The notes beneath the pieces were generated by a model. The model was not told the origin of the DNA. It made no database searches and was given only the letters and a program-made list of their open reading frames with translations. Below are positions 35,383 to 46,199 of a DNA stretch of 64,000 nt, piece by piece. The translations under genes and the position numbers were made by a program. Positions within the stretch are counted from its first letter, which is position 1. Each line of letters opens with the position of its first letter. This stretch comes from Nannobrachium achirus (Eukaryota; Chordata; Actinopteri; Myctophiformes; Myctophidae), in assembly GCA_963921795.1 (NCBI GenBank), contig OY997655.1:5972203-6036202 (forward strand), in the 5' to 3' direction.

Positions 35383-35908
35383 TTAACCCTCTAAGGCCCC
35401 GCATTAAGAAATACTTGAAATAAAAAATTGAAAAAAATCAGATGGTGTTGTAGGAGTCCTATTAGAGGAAAATGTAATGTTTTTTTCAAAAAAATGTTTT
35501 TGTAAGATTTTATAGCCATAAATCAAAAATCATAAATCATGCTCTAATTTACATATGGGGGATATTTTCACAATAACAACATATGTACATGTTCTAGACA
35601 TTCTAATGATCACCAAAAAAATAGTACAGGCATTTTACTTATGTTTTTGTGAGGTATAGCCTCCATGAAAAAGTGAGATGTTGTTTGTCAAAACTCTGGA
35701 ATTTCAGCGGGTGTGGCGGGTGTGAATGTCAGCCCCTGTGGGGGGTATTTATATGCAAATATTGTGGCCAATGGCATTGTAATACTAAACAATAGAATCC
35801 AATGGTGGTGTTTAGGTGGTAGGGGGAGCTAAAATAAAATGATTTAAACCTTTTTTTGGATAAAATACAAACGTTGTAATATTACAACCGTGGGCCTTAG
35901 AGGGTTAA
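35383..35908. mobile_element. TTAA-flanked MITE, CCCTCTAAGGCCC ends
   Basis: TTAACCCTCTAAGGCCC is mirrored by GGGCCTTAGAGGGTTAA. The interior is A/T-rich and non-coding. Confidence 0.75.
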
Positions 35909-36059
35909 GCAGAGAGATTGAAGATCTACAAGTAGGTTGGACATTGTTAAAAATCTTTTTTTCAAACCATAAAATAGTGTTTTTTTTCTATTTTAAGGAC
36001 CAGGAAATTGTTATAATTTAAGTATAATACCAGTAGAATTGTTTGTGAAATTATACTAT

Positions 36060-36164
36060 ACATACACACACGCATGCATGTATGCACGCACGCACACACA
36101 CATGTGTATACACAAACACACATGTATACACACAAACACAAACGCATGTACGCATACACGCTCG

Positions 36165-36213
<49 letters not shown>

Positions 36214-36236
36214 CCCCCCCCCCCCCCCCCCCCCCC
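36060..36236. repeat. Mixed CA, CT and poly-C tract
   Basis: Imperfect CACA/CATGTATA sequence, then a CT run (36160-36211), then about 26 C. The C run is likely unstable in assemblies. Confidence 0.9.
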
Positions 36237-36530
36237 AGCATATCTGTGTATCCCAAACAGAGCCATGAAAAACTGCAATGCTTTCATGAAATTGTGAGCT
36301 TGTAAATCGCCTAGCTTGGAGCTCTGGGGAACATGGTTATTACACAGTGGAGTGAGATCGAAGGGTGGAAACATGTTTCACATGTAAAAGTATTAATACT
36401 GCAATGCAGAACATATGTGTATGCCCGTATAGCCAATCAGAGGGGGGCAAAGGATGACATCATAATATCAAGGGATACATAAGGCTGTATACAGGTATCT
36501 ATCCAGTTTATAAATAGGTGATCTCTAGAG

Positions 36531-36699
36531 CAGGGGTTTTCAACGTGGGTGACAGATCTGCTAGATCTGCTATTTTCACAATAGAATGTGTTATACAAAA
36601 TGTAATTCCTCAACTCTTAGTGCTCGTCAGGTTGGTGGGTCCCCAGTTAAAATATGATTATTTTGGGGGTCACTGCCTGAAAAGGTTGAGAACCACTGC
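36531..36699. mobile_element. Short hAT MITE, CAGGGGTTTTCAAC ends
   Basis: CAGGGGTTTTCAACGTGGG at the left and GGTTGAGAACCACTG at the right. A collapsed hairpin module (36550-36580) lies near its left end. Closest to the element at 58095. Confidence 0.65.
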
Positions 36700-36843
36700 T
36701 GTATATGTGCATGGTTAGACAAGGTGCAAACAAACAAACAAACAAACAAACAGACAAACACACAAGGCAGAAACTTTACGGGTAAAGAAAATCAACATAG
36801 CAGCTCCACTACATGAAGGAAAGTGAGAATCCAGGAATAAAGG

Positions 36844-37222
36844 TGGTTGCACACTGCTGCGTTTTTCGTTGCGAAATGCGTTTTTCAGGGCAAGGAGAGA
36901 GAGAGAGATAGAGAGAGCAAGGGACCGAGTGGTGCGCGAAACGGGCGGCAGTGTGCAAACGTGATTGACATAACGTGAGGTTGATTGCCAGACCCATGAA
37001 ATGGGTAGGCCTACATAAGCAAATGTCGGTCCGGGTTTTCTATATAAAGGGTATATATGATGATGACATGATGATGACATGCCTACAAAAGGCATGATGT
37101 CATAAATGATGATGACAGACAGGGGGTCTGGCACAACCAGGTTGACCTGGTCTAGTTTTTTTATTCACGCGCTCCGAAATTCACCCCGATATTCGGCCCG
37201 AAAAACGCAGCAGTGTGCAACC
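36844..37222. mobile_element. MITE with GGTTGCACACTGCTGCG ends
   Basis: GGTTGCACACTGCTGCGTTT is mirrored by AAACGCAGCAGTGTGCAACC. A second copy in inverted context lies in the receptor gene at 48356-48610. Confidence 0.75.
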
Positions 37223-37225
37223 AGC

Positions 37226-37732
37226 TTAAAGTTGTACTATGTAACTTTTTTTATAAAACAAATCTTAAAATTCTCCTAACTATTAAATCACAAAAGTTTT
37301 AGAAGATCCGCGCCGTGAATTTCAGCCTGTAAAGCCTTCTCTATATGTAAACTGAGATCCTTGCCGTGGACCGGATCTCGCGCCAAAATTGCGTCATCAC
37401 ACTACCGGCCAATCACAGCGAGGGTTATACAACTGCCGGCCAATCACAGCGCATCTTGAAGTGGGGTCGCTATGGCAGCCATATTTGTTGTCGCCCGTTT
37501 GTACCATCCCTTCTCTAGGTAATTTCGCCTACCAGGCAGGGTGAAGGAGTCCGTATCTCTGGAATTACTGAACGCACAGGAACAAGGGACCCCTTAAAAG
37601 ATAGATCTCAGCGAGGTGGAGGCAGACGCGGGGGTCTGAAGGTACGAAAAACGGACGAAAGACGCGGACGCGACCGCGGTTTGCTATAGGGCTAATGACC
37701 ACTAGTTGGGCAACTTACACAGTATGGCTTTA
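37226..37732. mobile_element. TTAA-flanked MITE just before the first receptor exon found
   Basis: TTAAAGTTGTACTATGTAAC is mirrored loosely by TTACACAGTATGGCTTTAA. It carries CCGGCCAATCACAGCG twice (about 37404 and 37435), i.e. two CCAAT boxes, and it ends 49 bp before exon A. Whether it affects transcription of the gene is unknown. Confidence 0.65.
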
Positions 37733-37781
37733 AATATGTGATTTGATATTGACTTTTCAATCTCCTGTGACTTCCTCTCAG

Positions 37782-37909
37782 GACCTGAAGAGGGTGCTGT
37801 CGTTCCCACCGTACCCCGGGGACTACCTGCACCCCGTGGTGTACGCCTGCACGGCCGTCATGCTGCTGTGTCTGCTGGTGTCCATCCTGACCTACGTACT
37901 GCACCACAG
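37782..37909 (+). CDS. adgra1: adgra1 exon A: N terminus and TM1
   Basis: Acceptor CTCTCAG and donor GTAGGA bound 128 bases. The frame starts at GAC and reads [20 protein letters not shown], then [20 protein letters not shown] and HH, ending two bases into a codon. The hydrophobic stretch from VVYAC to TYVL is transmembrane helix 1. There is no in-frame ATG between the acceptor and an upstream TAA at 37731, so the initiator Met must come from an earlier exon (in human the protein is M followed by DLK). That exon was not identified. Confidence 0.88.
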
Positions 37910-39429
37910 GTAGGAAGCACAACCACACCCAGGGTGAAAAGAGCAGTGCTGATGATGATGATAGACCCACATGTCACATCATTTATATTGTCTAGTCAGA
38001 AAAGGGACATGCGGATGGATACGTAATCAGCATTTGATACACTTGTCCATTATGCATGGACATACACACATACTGACAACAGAGTCACGTGGATGGCAAT
38101 GTAACAGTCTTTTATTGGGGGAACATAAAGCAGGGTAGGGGGGAAATCATCAACATAAATTCCACCCGGATTGGGGTATTTTCCATTTAAGGTTTCCCCA
38201 CGCAAAGCCCTATAATACCTAGGGAAGAGAGTATGACACCACAATTAGTTATCTACAGTTGCATGTGTGTATCCAATGGAATCAAGACTGTAAAAGGACT
38301 TATTGGGATGTTCCTGTTGGACAGAATGCTTTTAGCCGTACCGGTGCTGTGCTGCATCTTTTTTAAATGTGTCTACTGTACTTGTGTGTAAATTCATTGT
38401 GACTAATACAATAATCAATCAATCGCTTACCACCAGAGCCTGCATCCATTCACCAAGGGAGCAAGTTGTCATCTGAGCAGAGGTTCAGCTAACATTCATA
38501 GGGTTGGGCTGATCAGAGCAGGGCTGTCACCACTCTGACAATCAGAGCCCAGGAGTCATCATATCAGCTTGAGTGACAATGTAAACAAGCACATGATGCT
38601 TCCCTTCCAATACTTGCCCCAGTGCCCTGCAGTCTCTGGTGCTGGAACCTCTCCTCTGTCCTTCCCTCTGCTGGCCTTGGTGGAGACGCCAGTTGCACTC
38701 CACAATACACACAAGCCAAAAATCACACCCAGTGTGAATGAGTGGTGCAGGCGGCTGAACAGCACTGCTCGGTGTTGCCATGCTACAGACACACCTCGTG
38801 CTGACATGGGTCAGATGTTGGAGCGCTGTGCACCGCTCAGTAAGATACAACCTTACTTACTTACCGATTCCCCCATGCAGGGATCTGTGATCTGTGACTG
38901 TCTGAGCGTACAGATGTCACCGACACACAAATGGACCCACAGGAGTCCATTTGGAGGTTCACATACGGGTTCAAAATGGAACCCTTACGGGTCTGTATCG
39001 ACTCTGAAAATGTACAAATGCAACCAAATGGACCCAAGCAGGGATCTGTGACTGTCTGATGCAATCGAGTTATCAGTGGTTCTCAACCTGTGGGTCGGGA
39101 CCCCCAGGAGGGTCCCCACATGATTTGGGGACCCTCAATCGATGACATGATGACGGGATGACAGTGAAGTGCCAATTAAAGGACTTTTAAGAACTGTTAT
39201 ACCTTAAAACAAAATAAAACCAAGATGCAATTACTGCATCAAAAGTAATGAACAAACAATACTACAAAAAACTGGTCAAACATTGGCCAAATTGCCAAAT
39301 AATAGCCTGAAGGAAAGAGGCAAACATTATAAAAGTAGCCGTTCAAATATCATTATTTTGGGGGGGGGACTTCAATAGTCTAGAAGATAGATCTCACCAC
39401 ATGCAGTCCAGGCCATTATCATGCTAGAC

Positions 39430-39850
39430 GGACATTCCTTGAGAATATGAAAAGGTTAGGTGAGAATAAAGTAACACTGGGTGAAAACGGGTGATAGTTC
39501 CGTGAGTATAGGCAGGCGGCCGGCGAAAATATCCGAACATTGGGAGAGAACAGCCTGATGTTCGGAGAAAACAGGCACACGTTCGGCGAAGACAGACGGG
39601 CGCTCGGCGATAACAGATGGATATTGGGCGAAAACAAGCGGACCTTCGGCGAAAACAGGCGGAGGTTTGGCGAAAGCAGGCGGACTTTAGGTGACAAGAG
39701 GCGGATGTTGGGCGAGAGCATTCGGACACTCGGCGAAAAGAGGCGAACTATCGGCGAAACCGCACGGGCCGTCAGTGAAAATTGTCGAAGGTGAGGCAAA
39801 GATTGTCGAAGATTCGTCGAAAACTGGCGGCGGTTCTGCGAAAACAGACA
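39430..39850. repeat. Degenerate 21-bp minisatellite, open on both strands
   Basis: Units such as TTCGGCGAAAACAGGCGGAC recur about nineteen times with substitutions but few frame-breaking indels. Plus-strand translation gives FGENRRT-like heptads (84 codons from 39540). The minus strand gives LFSPNVR-like heptads (162 codons, 39907-39419). The period is a multiple of three, which keeps frames open. It lies inside an intron with no splice or start support. Confidence 0.75.
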
Positions 39851-40550
39851 GACATTCAGCGGATGTGAAGGATCGTCAAGCTTCCGACCTGCCGTGCTGC
39901 GAAGCATTGTGAGCTTGTAGATCTGATATCTTCCCTACAATGGAGAATTCCTGGATTAACTCATTAAAGGGAAACACAGCCAATTTCTAACCTACATGTG
40001 TTGTGATGTGAGGAGATCTTATATATAGTGTGAGGAAAAAATTACCCTATGTCGTAGAGTACAGTGTGCAGCCAATGGCGCCAAACGATGATGTATGACA
40101 TCATAGGGTGGACACTTCCAAATTTGATGGTGAAATGCACAGAAGACATTAAAGGTAGACTACGTGATACTTGTTGGTTAAAAGAGAAGGGAAAATCACA
40201 CCCAGTGTGAAGTGAGTGGTGCCTTTGAGAATACATGATGTCATTGTTGTGATGTCATAGTTTGCTTTGCGGGACATACGGATGGAAATACTTGCACACT
40301 CTGCTGGTGCACCAGTAGGCCATACATGGCCACGAGTGCACAAGTTGCAAGTTGGCACCTCGAAAGAGAGCAGTCTAGTTTATCCTGTATCCTTTATGAG
40401 TTCTCTCTCCTGATTGGATGGGCTTGGTGTCCAGTCCTGACAATATCCCCACATATGAAGGCCCCTGATGTCATGAATACGATGACACGGTACTGATGTC
40501 ATAGACTGGCCTAAAATAATGTATGGATGTATGGATGAATGAACGAACGA

Positions 40551-40654
40551 ACGGACGGACGGACGGACGGACGGACGGACGGACGGACGGACGGGCGGAC
40601 GGACGGACAAACAAACAAACAAACAAACAAACAAACAAATGCATGAATGCATGC

Positions 40655-40702
<48 letters not shown>
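40551..40702. repeat. (GGAC)n, (AAAC)n and (AATC)n microsatellites in series
   Basis: Three adjacent tetranucleotide tracts with short junctions (GCATGAATGCATGCATC between the last two). Confidence 0.95.
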
Positions 40703-40710
40703 GCTGTAAG

Positions 40711-41058
40711 TAGGGATGGAGCTTGTTCATTTTTATTGTTAATGAGCACCTTATCGATCCTGCTTATTGAGCCGGGCTTTTATCGAGCCCACTATTGAGT
40801 GTTTTCTAATATTGTGTGGAAAGATATGAGATGACAAATTCAGAACTTGTTTGTGGCTGACCACCATCTATGAAGATGACAATTGACAAAAGTAACAAAT
40901 GTCATTTCGAACGACCATCATTTTGACTGTAGGGTTAGCGACTCACTCCACAGAGGTTATGGTTAGGGTGAGGGTTAGAGTCGGGTGTCTTAAAGATGAC
41001 ATGTAGTAACAGTGATACGCTCCCTATCGAGCTACCCTTGTTTAGGGCTCCACCCCTA
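40711..41058. mobile_element. hAT MITE just upstream of exon B
   Basis: TAGGGATGGAGC and GCTCCACCCCTA are inverted ends. The flanks GCTGTAAG (40703-40710) and GCTGTATG (41059-41066) agree at seven of eight bases. The interior includes GGGTTAGGGTGAGGGTTAGAG, also found at 16075. Its right flank begins the 39-bp repeat region before exon B. Confidence 0.75.
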
Positions 41059-41065
41059 GCTGTAT

Positions 41066-41171
41066 GTGAAGTTGCGTGTTGTGTTGTTTCCAGAGTGATT
41101 CATGTGAAGTTGTGTTGTTGTGTTGTTTCCAGAGTGATTCATGTGAAGTTGTGTTGTTGTGTTGTTTCCAG
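41066..41171 (+). repeat. adgra1: 39-bp tandem repeat carrying three splice acceptors
   Basis: The unit ends TGTGTTGTTGTGTTGTTTCCAG. AG dinucleotides at 41092-41093, 41131-41132 and 41170-41171 are exactly 39 bp apart, each preceded by the same T-rich tract and followed by RGTGAT. All three give the same downstream frame. The first unit is partial at its left end. Confidence 0.9.
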
Positions 41172-41295
41172 GGTGATCCGCATCAACCGGGACGGCTGGC
41201 ACACCCTGGTCAACTTCCTGTTCCACATGGGAGTGACGTTCAGCGCCTTCGCCGCCGGCATCAACCAGATCACCTACCCTGCTCTGTGTTCACTG
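41172..41295 (+). CDS. adgra1: adgra1 exon B: intracellular loop 1 and TM2
   Basis: Acceptor GTTTCCAG; donor CACTG/GTACGT. With two bases from exon A it encodes R, then VIRINRDGWHTLVNFLFHMG, VTFSAFAAGINQITYPALCS and L, ending at a codon border. Helix 2 is about TLVNFLFHMGVTFSAFAAGI. Human ADGRA1 reads IRISRKGRHTLLNFCFH here, so the match is strong. The exon's last 33 bases plus the donor are the seed of a 1.9-kb tandem array. Alternative acceptors 39 and 78 bases upstream would add 13 or 26 codons in frame (VIHVKLCCCVVSR per unit). Confidence 0.9.
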
Positions 41296-43180
41296 GTACG
41301 TAACATACCAACCACATCATCTATCCTGTTCTCTGGTACGTAACATACCAACCACATCATCTATCCTGTTCTCTGGTACGTAACATACCAACCACATCAT
41401 CTATCCTGTTCTCTGGTACGTAACATACCAACCACATCATCTATCCTGTTCTCTGGTACGTAACATACCAACCACATCATCTATCCTGTTCTCTGGTACG
41501 TAACATACCAACCAGATCACCTACCCTGCTCTGTGTTCACTGGTACGTAACATACCAACCAGATCACCTACCCTGCTCTGTGTTCACTGGTACGTAACAT
41601 ACCAACCAGATCACCTACCCTGCTCTGTGCTCACTGGTACGTAACATACCAACCAGATCACCTACCCTGCTCTGTGTTCACTGGTACGTAACATACCAAC
41701 CAGATCACCTACCCTGCTCTGTGTTCACTGGTACGTAACATACCAACCAGATCACCTACCCTGCTCTGTGCTCACTGGTACGTAACATACCAACCAGATC
41801 ACCTATCCTGCTCTGTGCTCACTGGTACGTAACATACCAACCAGATCACCTACCCTGCTCTGTGCTCACTGGTACGTAACATACCAACCAGATCACCTAT
41901 CCTGCTCTGTGCTCACTGGTACGTAACATACCAACCAGATCACCTATCCTGCTCTGTGCTCACTGGTACGTAACATACCAACCAGATCACCTACCCTGCT
42001 CTGTGCTCACTGGTACGTAACATACCAACCACATCATCTATCCTGTTCTCTGGTACGTAACATACCAACCACATCATCTATCCTGTTCTCTGGTACGTAA
42101 CATACCAACCACATCATCTATCCTGTTCTCTGGTACGTAACATACCAACCACATCATCTATCCTGTTCTCTGGTACGTAACATACCAACCACATCATCTA
42201 TCCTGTTCTCTGGTACGTAACATACCAACCACATCATCTATCCTGTTCTCTGGTACGTAACATACCAACCAGATCACCTACCCTGCTCTGTGTTCACTGG
42301 TACGTAACATACCAACCAGATCACCTACCCTGCTCTGTGCTCACTGGTACGTAACATACCAACCAGATCACCTACCCTGCTCTGTGTTCACTGGTACGTA
42401 ACATACCAACCAGATCACCTACCCTGCTCTGTGTTCACTGGTACGTAACATACCAACCAGATCACCTACCCTGCTCTGTGCTCACTGGTACGTAACATAC
42501 CAACCAGATCACCTATCCTGCTCTGTGCTCACTGGTACGTAACATACCAACCAGATCACCTACCCTGCTCTGTGCTCACTGGTACGTAACATACCAACCA
42601 GATCACCTATCCTGCTCTGTGCTCACTGGTACGTAACATACCAACCAGATCACCTATCCTGCTCTGTGCTCACTGGTACGTAACATACCAACCAGATCAC
42701 CTACCCTGCTCTGTGCTCACTGGTACGTAACATACCAACCACATCATCTATCCTGTTCTCTGGTACGTAACATACCAACCACATCATCTATCCTGTTCTC
42801 TGGTACGTAACATACCAACCACATCATCTATCCTGTTCTCTGGTACGTAACATACCAACCACATCATCTATCCTGTTCTCTGGTACGTAACATACCAACC
42901 ACATCATCTATCCTGTTCTCTGGTACGTAACATACCAACCACATCATCTATCCTGTTCTCTGGTACGTAACATACCAACCACATCATCTATCCTGTTCTC
43001 TGGTACGTAACATACCAACCACATCATCTATCCTGTTCTCTGGTACGTAACATACCAACCACATCATCTATCCTGTTCTCTGGTACGTAACAAACCAACC
43101 ACATCATCTATCCTGTTCTCTGGTACGTAACATACCAACCACATCATCTATCCTGCCCTGTGTTCACTGGTATGTACGTT
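41296..43180 (+). repeat. adgra1: Array of 43 tandem splice-donor copies
   Basis: Each unit begins GTACGTAACATACCAACC. Two lengths exist: 47 bp (22 units, ending GTGYTCACTG like the exon) and 40 bp (21 units, ending TGTTCTCTG). The 47-bp unit is the first 14 bp of the intron joined to the last 33 bp of exon B. Every unit recreates CTG/GTACGT. Ten 47-bp units plus six 40-bp units form a 710-bp block that repeats exactly in unit order (41543-42252 and 42253-42962). Confidence 0.95.
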
Positions 43181-43412
43181 ATCAACTACTGGTATGTCCC
43201 TATAGCAGGGGTTTTCAAACGTATATTACAACTAGTCCTGTGCCCGGGGGTGTGCACAGTATATGAGGGATTGAATGTCGGAGTCTCAGAAGTAATGTTG
43301 GAGAACCCAGACTGGTGCCTGTTGGGCAGAACAGTCACCATTGACGTCCAGTTGTGCAATACCGGAAGCATAAAATAATAATAGGCAATAATGCGTACCC
43401 GTTCTGAATGGC

Positions 43413-43850
43413 TTAAAGGTAATACACCATGAAATTTCACTTTTCCTATTTTAAAACCTTTTTTTGGTGTCCCACTAGCACCTTCTATCCTCACAAAGTC
43501 CCATTTCTGACCGTTGTGTCTTTCCCTGGTTTTGAGAAGGCGAAGGTTAAAAGTATCCCACGGGTTCTCAAAACAGGCTATCCAGATTTGCTGCCGTCGA
43601 TGACGTCATCGATGGCCGTTTTTGAAGATTTTCTTTTTTTTTCTTTTTCAATTTTTTTTTTTTTTCTGTGACTCACCAGAGTCAGGCCAAAGGTGGTACT
43701 GCAGCTGAAAATGCTCTGAGAGCCATTCAAAAATGAGAGAGGCTCTCTATTCAGGAGTGGTAATTTAGCCTCAAACCTTTTGAAAAAAATGTTTTTGGGA
43801 CATAAACAATATGACAAATATTTTTTAAATGCATGGTGTATCACCTTTAA
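43413..43850. mobile_element. TTAA-flanked MITE, AGGTGATACACCATG family
   Basis: TTAAAGGTAATACACCATG is mirrored by CATGGTGTATCACCTTTAA. A reverse-oriented copy is at 47313-47758 and a truncated one at 57904-58090. All lie in the gene's introns or 3' side. The fragment at 43203-43230 resembles a hAT end. Confidence 0.8.
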
Positions 43851-44013
43851 GAACGTTCTGGGCTTGGTATCCAAGAAGGCAAAGGGGTGACGGCTTGGGA
43901 CAGATTCGTCAAGTGACGTGAAAGGGACCACCGTCAAGTCATGCGTCTCCCCTTTGGTCCAAGACTGTTGTCATGCGGTGTTACGATGCTGACATGCGGT
44001 GTCTCCATGTCAG

Positions 44014-44132
44014 GTTGCAGTGATCATCCACTATGCATCGTTGTCCACCATGCTGTGGCTGCTGTTGACCGCCAGGAACGTCTGTAAGGACGCGTCCCGC
44101 CCTCCCTCTCAGGCCAAGAGCGCTGTACTCAG
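44014..44132 (+). CDS. adgra1: adgra1 exon C: TM3 and intracellular loop 2
   Basis: Acceptor CCATGTCAG; donor AG/GTAAGA. It reads VAVIIHYASLSTMLWLLLTA, RNVCKDASRPPSQAKSAVL and ends two bases into an Arg codon. Helix 3 spans about VAVIIHYASLSTMLWLLLTA. HYSTLSTMLW in human ADGRA1 aligns directly. The Ser/Pro-rich loop (PPSQAK) is typical of this position in the family. Confidence 0.9.
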
Positions 44133-45823
44133 GTAAGAGCTAAACTGTTTATGTCATCTTCTCTTCTCTTCTCTTCTCTTCTCTTCTCTTCTCTTCTCGA
44201 GTCACAATGTCCAAAACTTTTCAGAACTAAAATTCAAAAGTAGCAAAAATAGCAGATCTACCAGCTCAAAACACGTCAGGATGTGACACGCTTTGAGCTT
44301 GTAGATCTGCAATTTTTGCATCTTTTGTGTGACACTGTAGTTTGTGTGACGAAGAGGACATTAATTTACTGCCCGTTTTGGTCCTCTCTGCCAGGCCCGA
44401 GGAACCAGAGAATTTAACACACTTTAATTGATATAAAACAATCCAAAATCAGATCGCCGATCGGGCTGCTCATGCAGCATTTCCCAGTTTATTTCCTGAT
44501 TAGGCTGGTAACCCAGAACCGGAAGAAGCCGTTTGTAGTTCGGCTGCGGTTCTTTCATTTGTTTACGTTCTAAGCACTGCTGAGGCTAGCTGGAGAACGG
44601 TGAATCCAATTCACATGCGTTTTCTTCACGAACGGCACACGCGCGATCCGTGCATGATCGTGCACGATGGACACGCATGTGCGAACATTAAAATGTAAGA
44701 AAAGTCTGGCAGTCAACTATATTGATTTATGGCAGAGACAATAAAAAAATTATTATATGTTGAAAAATTGATATATTTCTTTCTGACAGCTACAAAATAC
44801 AAAACATCCATACACCATCCATTAAAACACATACATGGAGTACTAGATGCATTGTGAAAGGCTTGTTACATGGATTTATGAAGACGTTTAATGGTTGCAT
44901 GAACAGTACGAGCAGCTGACCATGAACTGTGCATGCAGCCGTTCAATGGGAGCCACAGTAACTCCTATACCTAAGCCTTATTATCAGACTGAAGCTGCGA
45001 GGCAGTCCTCTCAGAGAGTGGTCCGGGTCGTGTAACGTCAGAGGTCCAACTCTGTGCCTTGATATCGATTTTGTGCAACAAAGAAATAACCACCTACAAA
45101 ATAATGGACGAGGCCTCGTAGCATTCCTCTCATCCTCTTCTTTCCAGGTTCTAATTATGTTCAGTAATGTTCATTCATCTCATAGTCGAGTTTTTGTTGC
45201 GACCGGCAGTCTGTCAGTCAGTCTGTCCGTCACGTCACACTTTTCCACTACTCATATCTCCACCACCGTTGCCCCTATCCATGCCAAACGTGGCACACAC
45301 ACTCCTTGGCTGCCAAACCCCAACCCCCTCATTTCTCACATGCCCCTCTTCTAGCGCCACCATAGGGCCGATTCTTGCAAAACTAATTTTTTGACTCTTA
45401 CAGATTTTGCCCTAAAATCACACAAAGCGGTACACAGTATGTCTATACAGTCATGTCATCAACATGGATCTGTCAAATTTAGCGCCACCATCATGCCGAC
45501 TTTTAAAAACAATTGTTTGGACACTGCTCCTACAGATTTTGGCCTAAAATCACACAAAGCGGTACACAGTATCTCTAAAGTCATGTCATCAACATGGATC
45601 TGTCCCATTTCCCATATCCCCTCCTGATTGCCTACAATAAGTACCATTGCCTTCTAAAGTTTGTGTATGCAACCTGACGGTCGCTTATCTCCCAATTTGG
45701 GAGTCTTACTGGTTTACACAGGTTCTAATTATAATCAGAAGCAATGGTCATTCCTCTCATTGCTGTGTCTTTACACATATTATTTGTGTTCACTAATGGA
45801 GTTCCTCTCATGTCTTTACACAG
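44133..45823 (+). other. adgra1: Intron C-D (1.69 kb) with decoy acceptors
   Basis: Holds a TTCTC microsatellite (44157-44198), a hairpin-module copy (44243-44319), a widespread fish repeat with CACAAAGCGGTACACAGTAT twice (45422 and 45552), and degenerate copies of the exon D start at about 45140-45185, 45713-45770 and 45785-45823. Confidence 0.65.
44243..44319. repeat. Hairpin module copy in intron C-D
   Basis: GCAAAAATAGCAGATCTACC pairs with GTAGATCTGCAATTTTTGC; the inner arm CTCAAAACACGTC pairs imperfectly with GACACGCTTTGAG. Confidence 0.85.
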
Positions 45824-45919
45824 GTTCTATGTGTTCAGTAATGGCGTTCCGCTCATCGCTGTTGCCGTGACGGCAGGGTTCGGTCTGGATAATTATGGAA
45901 GCAGGGACGAGGCTCTTTA
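45824..45919 (+). CDS. adgra1: adgra1 exon D: TM4
   Basis: Acceptor TTTACACAG; donor TTTA/GTGAGT. With the two bases carried from exon C the frame is R, then FYVFSNGVPLIAVAVTAGFG and LDNYGSRDEAL, ending with TA of a Tyr codon completed by exon E. Helix 4 is about FYVFSNGVPLIAVAVTAGFGL. Human ADGRA1 has [20 protein letters not shown] and NYG here. Confidence 0.9.
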
Positions 45920-46199
45920 GTGAGTATCTGTTGGTTAATGACCTAACCATACTGTTCACACCTATATAAACCCAAACATGTTGGTTAATGATCTATATGT
46001 TAGTTAGGCGAACTTAGGCCACAGATCACTCCACAATAAAGGTGGAATCAGAATGCAGAGATGGAACACAGGTATCAAGGAACAAACCAGACTTTTAAAA
46101 CTTGGCAAATACAAAACAAAGGTACACCGCACAGGGCGAGAAAGGAATATCCCTGTTGCCCCAAATGACGCCCCTGCCACCTTTCTCTCGCTCTCTCAG

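Larger units (their letters stand above)
37910..41171 (+). other. adgra1: Intron A-B (3.26 kb)
   Basis: Contains, in order: A/T-rich DNA; a fragment with CAGTGGTTCTCAACCTG (39074); a degenerate 21-bp repeat (39430-39850); a hairpin-module half (39895-39930); CACACCCAGTGTGA-type repeats (38727, 40197); the microsatellites at 40551-40702; a hAT MITE (40711-41058); and a triplicated acceptor. The frames of 100-160 codons in it lack protein features. Confidence 0.7.

Noticed and set aside
38521..38560. AGGGCTGTCACC resembling a hAT end
   Set aside because: No matching opposite end or target duplication nearby; the similarity is confined to about twelve bases.
41296..43180. Regular 40/47-bp direct repeats suggesting a CRISPR-like array
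   Set aside because: There are no unique spacers; whole units are repeated and derive from an exon border in a vertebrate gene.
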